Shown: one piece after another, positions 27,930 to 35,100 of the stretch | Position numbering within the stretch: position 1 is the first letter of the stretch | Layout of the letters: every line of letters begins with the position of its first letter | Source of the DNA: an uncultured Allorhizobium sp. | GTDB taxonomy: Bacteria; Pseudomonadota; Alphaproteobacteria; Rhizobiales; Rhizobiaceae | DNA length: 64,000 bases | Assembly: GCA_958439205.1 (NCBI GenBank) | Contig: OY288189.1 | Coordinates: forward strand, 2,557,001-2,621,000 | Direction: 5' to 3' | Translations under genes and position numbers: made by a program | The notes under the pieces: generated by a model | What the model was told of the DNA's origin: nothing | The model's input: only the letters and a program-made list of their open reading frames with translations | The model's database searches: none

Positions 27930-29132
27930 GTGATTTGCGAACCCGGATCCCCCGGCGCGAATTTGGAAGTTGTCGCCACCTTGAGTTCGGTTGAGCAAGA
28001 AGACGCCCGTATTGAGATCGATCAGCAGCCGGACGGAAACGCCCGGCAAATCCGGCTTGCCGGTCGCTGGAAGAACACCAGCCTAAGCGCGATGATCAAA
28101 TCCGCCGGCCCGCTGGTTGATTCTCCGGTCGTGCAGCGGGAGACGATCGATCTCAGCGCCGTGAGCGATATGGACACGGCCGGCGCGTGGCTGGTTCGCC
28201 GCTTCATAACCGAACGGCGCGAGCGCGGCGGTTCGATCGAGATCGTCGGCGGATCCCCGGGGATGCGCGAGTTGATCGAAGCGCTTCCCGAGCACGTCAC
28301 GGCTCCAGAAAAGCCGGTCGATCACCGCACCCGCTTCGAGCGCATCTTCGAACCTGTCGGGAAAGTGACGATCAGCCTCTGGGGCGATCTGATCGCCATG
28401 ATGTTCGTGCTCGGATCTGCCGTCCGCGGGGCGCAGACCAAGGCTGGGCGCGGTTCCGGGGTGTCTCCGGCATCCGTAGTCAATCAGCTCGACCATATGG
28501 GTGTGCGGGCCGTTCCGATCATCACGTTGATGTCGTTCCTGATCGGCGCGATCATTGCCCAGCAGGGCGCGTTTCAGTTGCGCTATTTCGGAGCGGAAGT
28601 TTTCGTCGTCGATCTCGTCGGCATCCTGCAGCTGCGCGAAATCGGCGTGCTGCTCACCGCGATCATGATCGCGGGTCGTTCCGGCAGCGCCATCACGGCT
28701 GAAATCGGTTCGATGAAGATGCGTGAGGAAATCGATGCCCTGAAGGTCATCGGTCTCAATCCGATCGGGGTGCTTGTCTTTCCGCGGCTTGTTGCGCTGA
28801 CGATTGCACTGCCCCTGCTGACGATCGTCGCCAACTTCGCCGCACTCTATGGCGCAGCGGTCGTCGTCTGGGCCTATTCCGGCATCACCTTTGATGTCTT
28901 CATCACCCGCCTGCACGAGGCGGTCGATTATTCGACGCTTGCGACCGGCATGATCAAGGCGCCGTTCATGGCGCTGATCATCGGCATCATTGCGGCTGTG
29001 GAAGGCATGAAGGTTGGCGGCAGCGCCGAATCTCTCGGACGCCATGTCACCGCATCCGTGGTCAAGTCGATCTTCGTCGTCATTCTCGTGGACGGGCTGT
29101 TTGCCATGTTCTACGCCGCGATCGATTTTTGA
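27930..29132 (+). CDS. mlaE: MlaE-family ABC permease with N-terminal STAS-like domain
   Basis: About 400 residues. The start is uncertain: GTG 27930 opens the frame, and TTG 27963 is possible. The first ~120 residues form a STAS-like domain (ETIDLSAVSDMDTAGAWLVRRF), which in the E. coli system is a separate protein, MlaB. The rest is the MlaE permease (about 150-400), with GALIAQQGAF-like IGAIIAQQGAFQLRYFGAE and LREIGVLLTAIMIAGRSGSA. The complex moves phospholipids between inner and outer membranes. It is the first of four genes, mlaE-mlaF-mlaD-lipoprotein, spaced 10 bp or less. Confidence 0.9.
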   Translation: MICEPGSPGANLEVVATLSSVEQEDARIEIDQQPDGNARQIRLAGRWKNTSLSAMIKSAGPLVDSPVVQRETIDLSAVSDMDTAGAWLVRRFITERRERGGSIEIVGGSPGMRELIEALPEHVTAPEKPVDHRTRFERIFEPVGKVTISLWGDLIAMMFVLGSAVRGAQTKAGRGSGVSPASVVNQLDHMGVRAVPIITLMSFLIGAIIAQQGAFQLRYFGAEVFVVDLVGILQLREIGVLLTAIMIAGRSGSAITAEIGSMKMREEIDALKVIGLNPIGVLVFPRLVALTIALPLLTIVANFAALYGAAVVVWAYSGITFDVFITRLHEAVDYSTLATGMIKAPFMALIIGIIAAVEGMKVGGSAESLGRHVTASVVKSIFVVILVDGLFAMFYAAIDF

Positions 29133-29142
29133 GGAGGGCCAG

Positions 29143-29952
29143 ATGAACACCAGACCCTCCAAAGACCGCGAGGTCATCCTGTCGGTGAAAGACCTGACTG
29201 TCGGCTTCGGCGAGAAGATCGTTCTCGACAAGCTGAACCTTGACATCTACCGCGGCGAGATCCTCGGCTTCGTCGGGGCATCCGGCGCGGGCAAGTCCGT
29301 TCTGATGCGCACTGTGCTGCGCCTCCTGCCGCGTCGCTCCGGCAAGATCGAGATCCTCGGCGCGGATTACGATGCGGTCGATGACCTGCAGCGCATGACA
29401 CTCGACACACGCCTGGGGGTTCTTTTCCAGCACGGCGCCCTATTTTCCTCCCTCACTGTGAAGGAAAACATCCAGCTGCCGATGCGTGAATATCTGGATC
29501 TGCCGCAATGGCTGATGGATGAGCTTGCCTATCTCAAGATCGAGCTGGTCGGCCTCCATCCCGATGCTGCGGACAAATACCCGTCCGAACTCTCGGGCGG
29601 CATGATCAAGCGCGCGGCACTGGCGCGTGCACTGGCGCTCGATCCGGATCTCGTCTTTCTCGACGAGCCAACCTCCGGTCTCGACCCGATCGGGGCTGCC
29701 GAATTCGATGAATTGATCGCGCAGCTGCGCGATACGCTGGGATTGACGGTCTATATGGTGACCCATGATCTCGACAGCCTGTTTTCCGTCTGCGACCGTA
29801 TTGCGGTTCTGGGACAGAAGCGCGTGTTGGTCGAGGGTACGCTGGACGACATGCTCGCCTTCGACGACGAGTGGGTGCAATCCTATTTCAAGGGCAAGCG
29901 TGCCCGTTCCATTCCCCGGGCGGAGCCTTCCGCCGGACATCCGGTAGAGTGA
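29143..29952 (+). CDS. mlaF: ABC transporter ATP-binding protein, MlaF type
   Basis: 269 residues from ATG 29143, which follows GAGGAGGGCC. It is the cytoplasmic ATPase of the lipid-transport complex. Walker A is GASGAGKSV (about residue 46), the signature is LSGGMIKRAALARAL, Walker B is DLVFLDEPTSGLD, and the switch histidine is in VTHDL. The C-terminal tail carries the short extension (DEWVQSYFKGKRARS) typical of MlaF proteins. It starts 10 bp after mlaE and is followed 3 bp later by mlaD. Confidence 0.94.
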   Translation: MNTRPSKDREVILSVKDLTVGFGEKIVLDKLNLDIYRGEILGFVGASGAGKSVLMRTVLRLLPRRSGKIEILGADYDAVDDLQRMTLDTRLGVLFQHGALFSSLTVKENIQLPMREYLDLPQWLMDELAYLKIELVGLHPDAADKYPSELSGGMIKRAALARALALDPDLVFLDEPTSGLDPIGAAEFDELIAQLRDTLGLTVYMVTHDLDSLFSVCDRIAVLGQKRVLVEGTLDDMLAFDDEWVQSYFKGKRARSIPRAEPSAGHPVE

Positions 29953-29955
29953 GCC

Positions 29956-31329
29956 ATGGAAACCAAAGCCAATTACGCCATAGTCGGTTTTTTCACGATG
30001 CTGGTCATCGGGGCCGCCTTTGGCTTCGTCTATTGGATGGCCGAATATGGACGCGGTGGCGAAATGGCGCCGCTTGCCATTCGCATTCCGGGATCGGCCA
30101 ATGGCCTTAGCATTGGATCGCCGGTTCGCTTCAACGGCATTTCGGTCGGTTCGGTCCGCAATCTCTACATCGACAATGAAGATCCGAATTTCTCGGTGGC
30201 CTTCACTGAGGTCCGCGCTGACGCTCCCGTGACATCCGGCACCACTGCGGTGCTTGAAATCCAGGGGCTGACGGGCGCTGCCTATGTCGAGCTTTCCGGC
30301 GGCGGTCCGGGATCCGGAGATCCCATCCTGCAGCGTGCCATGGATACCGGCGAGCCGGCTATCCTGACAGCCGAACAATCCAGCGTTACCAACCTGTTGA
30401 CGACCGCCGACCGCATATTGCAGCGAGCTGATGGTGCCGTGGCCGAGCTCCAGGGCTTTATTGCCGATGCTCGCGCACCGCTTACCAACACGGTGCGCAA
30501 TGCCGAGACCTTCTCCAAGTCGCTTGCCGACAATGCCAAGGGGATCGACGAATTCCTGAAGAGCGTGAGCTCGCTGTCGGATTCCGTATCCGGTCTCTCG
30601 GGCCGTCTCGATACGACGCTCGCGGCAGCTGAGGATCTCTTCAGGGCGCTCAACTCCGAGAAGATCGACCAGATCTTGACCAATACCGAACGCGCAACGG
30701 CCAGCTTCGCCGACGCTTCGAACCGCATCGGTCCGGCGATCGACAGCTTCCGCGAAACGGCTGACACCTTCCAGCGCTTCGGCAACAATGCCGATCAGAC
30801 GCTCCAGAAGGTCTCGTCGCTCATCGATGCCGTCGACAGCCAGAAGATTGGCCAGGTCGTTGACGATGCGTCGGTCGCTTCTGCCGATGCCCGCAAGGCG
30901 ATCGCAGGCTTCCGCGAACTTTCGGACAGCATTACAGGCCGTCGTGATGACATCGACAAGGCCATCGACGACTTCACCCAGCTTGCAAACCGTCTGAATA
31001 CCTCATCCCAGCAGGTCGACGGGATCCTTAGGAAGGTTGATGCGTTCCTTGGCTCGGGTGATGCAAATTCGCTCAGCGTGGAAGCCCGCAAGACGCTTGA
31101 GGCCATCCGCATGACGGCCGAGAACCTCAACGCCCAGATTGGACCGATTGCTTCCAACCTGCAGCGCTTCTCGGCGACAGGCCTGCGCGACATCCAGACG
31201 CTTGTGAACGATACTCGCAACACCGTTCGCGGCCTGAACGACGCGATCACCAATTTCGACGACGACCCGCAGCGCCTGCTTTTCGGCGGCGATACGGTCA
31301 AGGAATTTGACGGGCGGACACGCCGATGA
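29956..31329 (+). CDS. mlaD: MCE-domain substrate-binding protein, MlaD type
   Basis: 457 residues. One N-terminal membrane anchor (VGFFTMLVIGAAFGFVYW) precedes a periplasmic MCE domain (about 40-125, with GLSIGSPVRFNGISVGSVRNL). A long helical region of ~300 residues follows, rich in Ala, Ser, Asp and Arg, likely forming a coiled-coil barrel or needle. E. coli MlaD (~183 residues) lacks this tail, so the protein is closer to the long MCE proteins (PqiB/LetB-like or mycobacterial Mce) in overall shape, with a single MCE unit. Its TGA overlaps the ATGA of the next frame. Confidence 0.9.
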   Translation: METKANYAIVGFFTMLVIGAAFGFVYWMAEYGRGGEMAPLAIRIPGSANGLSIGSPVRFNGISVGSVRNLYIDNEDPNFSVAFTEVRADAPVTSGTTAVLEIQGLTGAAYVELSGGGPGSGDPILQRAMDTGEPAILTAEQSSVTNLLTTADRILQRADGAVAELQGFIADARAPLTNTVRNAETFSKSLADNAKGIDEFLKSVSSLSDSVSGLSGRLDTTLAAAEDLFRALNSEKIDQILTNTERATASFADASNRIGPAIDSFRETADTFQRFGNNADQTLQKVSSLIDAVDSQKIGQVVDDASVASADARKAIAGFRELSDSITGRRDDIDKAIDDFTQLANRLNTSSQQVDGILRKVDAFLGSGDANSLSVEARKTLEAIRMTAENLNAQIGPIASNLQRFSATGLRDIQTLVNDTRNTVRGLNDAITNFDDDPQRLLFGGDTVKEFDGRTRR

Positions 31330-31355
31330 CGAGAACCACCGGGAAGGACGACAGA

Positions 31356-31991
31356 ATGGACAGGATCGGCGTCAACGGCTCCAAAGGCGTTGCAAAGCTC
31401 CGGCGGCTGCTTGTGGCTTCGGTGCTGATCCCAAGCCTTGGCCTCGGCCTCGCCGCCTGTGGGTCCAAAGCAAACAACGACACATTCGACCTAACTGCTT
31501 CTGTCAGCGATGTCGCGACCAATGCCAGCGCCCGCAACAGGCAGCTTCTGGTGGCCGATCCGTCGGCGCTGAAGGCGCTCGACAGCGAGCAGATCCTGGT
31601 GCGTGTGTCCGGTGCGGAGATCCGTTATCTCTCGCAATCGCAGTGGAGCGACCGCCTGACGCGTGTGGTGCAGTCGAAGCTCGTCGAAGCCTTCGAGAAC
31701 ACCGGACGCCTGGGTGGCGTCGGGCGTCCCGGGCAGGGTCTGGCGATCGACTTCCAGCTGATCACCGATGTCAGGGCCTTTGAAATTTCGGCTGACGGTG
31801 GCGATCGTGGCGTGGTGGAAATCTCGGCAAAGCTGCTCAATGATCGCAACGGCACCGTCAAGGCGCAGCGGGTGTTCAAGGCAGAAGTGCCGTCGACAGG
31901 GTCCGACAACGCGGCCTATGTAGCAGCCCTCGACCGTGCCTTCGCACGCGTGACCGGTGACATCGTCGCCTGGACGCTGCAATCGATCTGA
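31356..31991 (+). CDS. ABC-type transport auxiliary lipoprotein
   Basis: 211 residues from ATG 31356, with GGAAGGAC upstream; an ATG at 31326 overlapping the mlaD stop would add ten residues. A lipoprotein signal ends in LGLAAC, with the lipid-modified Cys at about residue 35. The rest resembles the ABC_trans_aux (PqiC-like) domain: IRYLSQSQWSDRLTRVVQSKLVEAFE. Such lipoproteins bridge MCE transporters to the outer membrane. It is the last gene of the operon, before a strong bidirectional terminator. Confidence 0.88.
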   Translation: MDRIGVNGSKGVAKLRRLLVASVLIPSLGLGLAACGSKANNDTFDLTASVSDVATNASARNRQLLVADPSALKALDSEQILVRVSGAEIRYLSQSQWSDRLTRVVQSKLVEAFENTGRLGGVGRPGQGLAIDFQLITDVRAFEISADGGDRGVVEISAKLLNDRNGTVKAQRVFKAEVPSTGSDNAAYVAALDRAFARVTGDIVAWTLQSI

Positions 31992-32032
31992 AGCCTCTCT
32001 AGGCTCGGCTAGCTATAAAGTCTGACAAAAAG

Positions 32033-32068
32033 AAAACCCCGGATCAGCGATGTGATCCGGGGTTTTTC
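32033..32068. terminator. Bidirectional terminator between the Mla operon and the GPR-like gene
   Basis: Perfect 14-bp stem AAAACCCCGGATCA / TGATCCGGGGTTTT with a 6-base loop. A T-run follows it on the plus strand, and an A-run precedes it, giving T on the minus strand. It serves both converging transcripts. Confidence 0.95.
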
Positions 32069-32116
32069 TTTTGGCTTGTCGGAAGCCGGCTGACCGGCTC
32101 CCGTATCCGTTTGATA

Positions 32117-35100
32117 TCAGCTGAAACGGCCGGCCGCGTGCGCGAGCATCGTGTAGACCTTGCCCGTATCCGACGTCAGGTAGGACTGGGTGATCGACTT
32201 GTCGCGGTCGGTGCGGGCGACGTCTGCCAGAAGCTTTTCGAAATCGGCGATGTAGCGATCGACGGCGACGCGGAATTCCGGCTCGCGGTCATACTTGCGC
32301 TTGATCTCGTCGAAGGTCTGCTGGCCCTTCAGCGTGTAGAGGCGACGGGTGAAGATATCGCGCTCGCCGCGCTGGTAGCGGCGCCAGAGGTCGACCGAGG
32401 CATCGTGGTCGATGGCACGGGCGATGTCGACCGAGAGCGAATTCAGCGATTCGACCATATGGCGCGGATTGCGGGTGTCGCTCTGGCGGGCCGGCGGGGC
32501 TTCGGCGACCGGGCGCTGCGGGGCAGGGGCCGGACGGGACGGAGCGGTTTCAGCGGGCTCCTCACGGGAGGCGCCACGCAGGAGATCGCTGATCCAGCCG
32601 CCACCTTCGGCGCGCGTGGTCGCGGCCGTCGATTGGTTATAGGCATCGGTCGCGCCGAGGCTGCCGCGAAGGCCGAGGCTTTCGCTCTGGCGGATCTGCG
32701 GCGCCGGCTGCGGCTGTGGCTGCGGTGCGACCGGCTGGCGACGGACGGGCTCCGGCTGGGCTTCGGCGAGGCGACGGGCTACAGGCTCGGAGATTTCCAG
32801 CGTCTGGCTGGTGCGGCCAACGAGCTGCGAGATGTCCTGCAGGGCCTTGATCTGCTCGGAGACGGCGCGGCGCATCTGGGCCGCACTTTCCTTGGCTTCC
32901 TCGGGAAGGTCGAAGGCACCGCGCTTCAGTTCGTTGCGCGTCAGGTCGAGTTCCTTGCGGATGTCGACAGCCGAGCGGCGGATCTCATCGGTTGCGCCGC
33001 TGAAGCGTGCGACAGCTTCGTCAACGGCGCTCTGCATGGCTTCGCGCAGGGCGAGCGCTGCACCTTCGGACTTGCGACCCGCTTCTCCGAGGAGACGGTC
33101 GATGTCGCTCAGCGATACGGCGAGGCCGCCACGCAGACGGTTGGCGAGTTCGGCCGAACGCTTCTCGGCCTCGGTCAGTGTCTTGTCGATCGACTGCTGG
33201 GCTTCCTGCTCGGCAGAGAGCAGGGCATTGCGCATATTGGCGGCCGTAACCTGGGCCTTCTTTTCCGTCTCTCCGAGCACCTGGCCGATGTCGGCGAAGG
33301 AGGCCTGGACGCTTTCGCGCATGTTGGTTGCCGTCGACTGGGCGCGCTTTTCCGTCTCGCCCAGTATCTGGCCGATATCGGTGAAGGAAGCCTGGACGCT
33401 CTGGCGCAGATTGCCGGCCATCTGACCGGAGCGCTGTTCGGCGCGGTCGAAGGCGGTTTCCACCATCTTGCCGAGACCCTGCATCGTCGTCTCGATTTCT
33501 TCCGAGCGCTTGACGAGGCCGATGGAGAGATCGCGCAGCGCCTGCTGGCGCTCTTCGAGCGTGCCCACCAGGTTCGACTGGGCGGCCGACAGAAGCTCGG
33601 ATGCCTTGCCGAGAACCTGGGTGTGGTCGCCGAAGCGGCTGACGATCGAGGAGACCTGCTGCAGCGTCTCACCGGAGATGGCGGTGAGGCGACCGAGCTT
33701 GTCATCGAGCAGGCGGTTAGACGTGGACAGCATGTCCGTTGCCTGGTTCGCCGTTTCGTTGAAGCGGTTGGCGGTTGCGCCGAGGCGGCTGTCGAGGGAG
33801 CCGATGCTCTGGACGGCCTGATCGATCATCGAAGACAGGCCGGCATTGCTGTCGCCGAGGCGTTCGATGAGCTGCGAGGCGCTGGCAACCAGGTTCTGCT
33901 CTGCGGTGCCGAGGGTAGACACAGCGCGATCCGTGCGCTGGCTGATCGCGTCGACGAGGGCCGCATTTTCGGAACGCAGGCGCTCGGCGCTCTGTTCTGC
34001 GGCAGCCGTGATCTGTTCGGCGGCGACGCGGCCAGTCTCTGCATAGGCGGCGACCACCGGAGCTGCCTTCTCGTCGATCAGGCGCGACAGTTCGGCGGAG
34101 CGGGTCGAGAGCATCGAGTTAAGCTCGCGGGTGCGATCGTCGAGAACCGAGCGGATCGAATTGCCGCGGGCCTCAAGCGCCTTTTCAACCGCGTTCATTG
34201 TGGTGGCGAGTTCCTGGGTATTGCCAGAAATCGCATCGCGGATGGAGTTGCCGCGAGCCTCAAGTGCCTTTTCTGCCGCGTTCATGGCAGTGGCAAGTTC
34301 CTGAGTGTTGCCAGAGATCGCTTCACGGATCGCGGCGGCTCGCTGCTCCAGCGTGGTGCTCACTTCGCCGAGAGTGCCCGAAAGGTTGGCCACCTGGGCG
34401 GTGACAAGGGCTTCTGCCTGGTTCACCTTGTTGCTGATGACATCGCCGGCCTGCGAGAAGGTTTCGGCGATTGTCGCAGCCTGTCCTGCAAGGCGGTTCT
34501 GGGTTTCAGTGATGCGCCGCGCGAGGTCTTCGGAACGTTCCTCGACCGTGCGATTGAGTTCCGCGCTCCGTTCGCCGATCTGCTCGGCAAACTGCGAGGT
34601 GGTGGATGCCAGGCGATCGACCGAGCGCTGAGCCTCGGCATCGAGGTCACGGGCGGCGTCGGTCACGGCGCTGCGCAGGGCAGTCGCCAGGCCTGCGGCC
34701 TTGCCTTCGATGGTGCGGTTGACGTTTTCAAGGCCGATGTTGAGCGCGCGGTCCATGGTCGCCAGACGCTCTTCGATTACCGGTGTGCGGGTATCGAAAG
34801 TCTCGGAGACGCGGTTGACGCCTTCGTCGAGCACCTGTGCGACGCGCATGGAAGCTTCGTCACCAACGCGCTCGATATTGGAGACCTTCTCATCCAGACG
34901 GGCGGCAAACTTCTCGCCGGCATCGTTGACGCGGGCGTCGACGCCATCAAGGCCGTTGCGGAGGCGGTCTTCCAGCGTTCCCAAGCTCTGCTCAATGCGG
35001 GTGCTGGTTTCGTCGAGGCGGATGGTCATACCGGACACGGACTGCTCGACCGTGCCGGAGAAGCCCTGAGCAGACCGGGTGATGTCGTCAGCTGCTTCGC

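Noticed and set aside
33215..34318. Regularly spaced repeats that might suggest a CRISPR array
   Set aside because: Units are adjacent with no unique spacers, lie within a coding frame and encode coiled-coil repeats.
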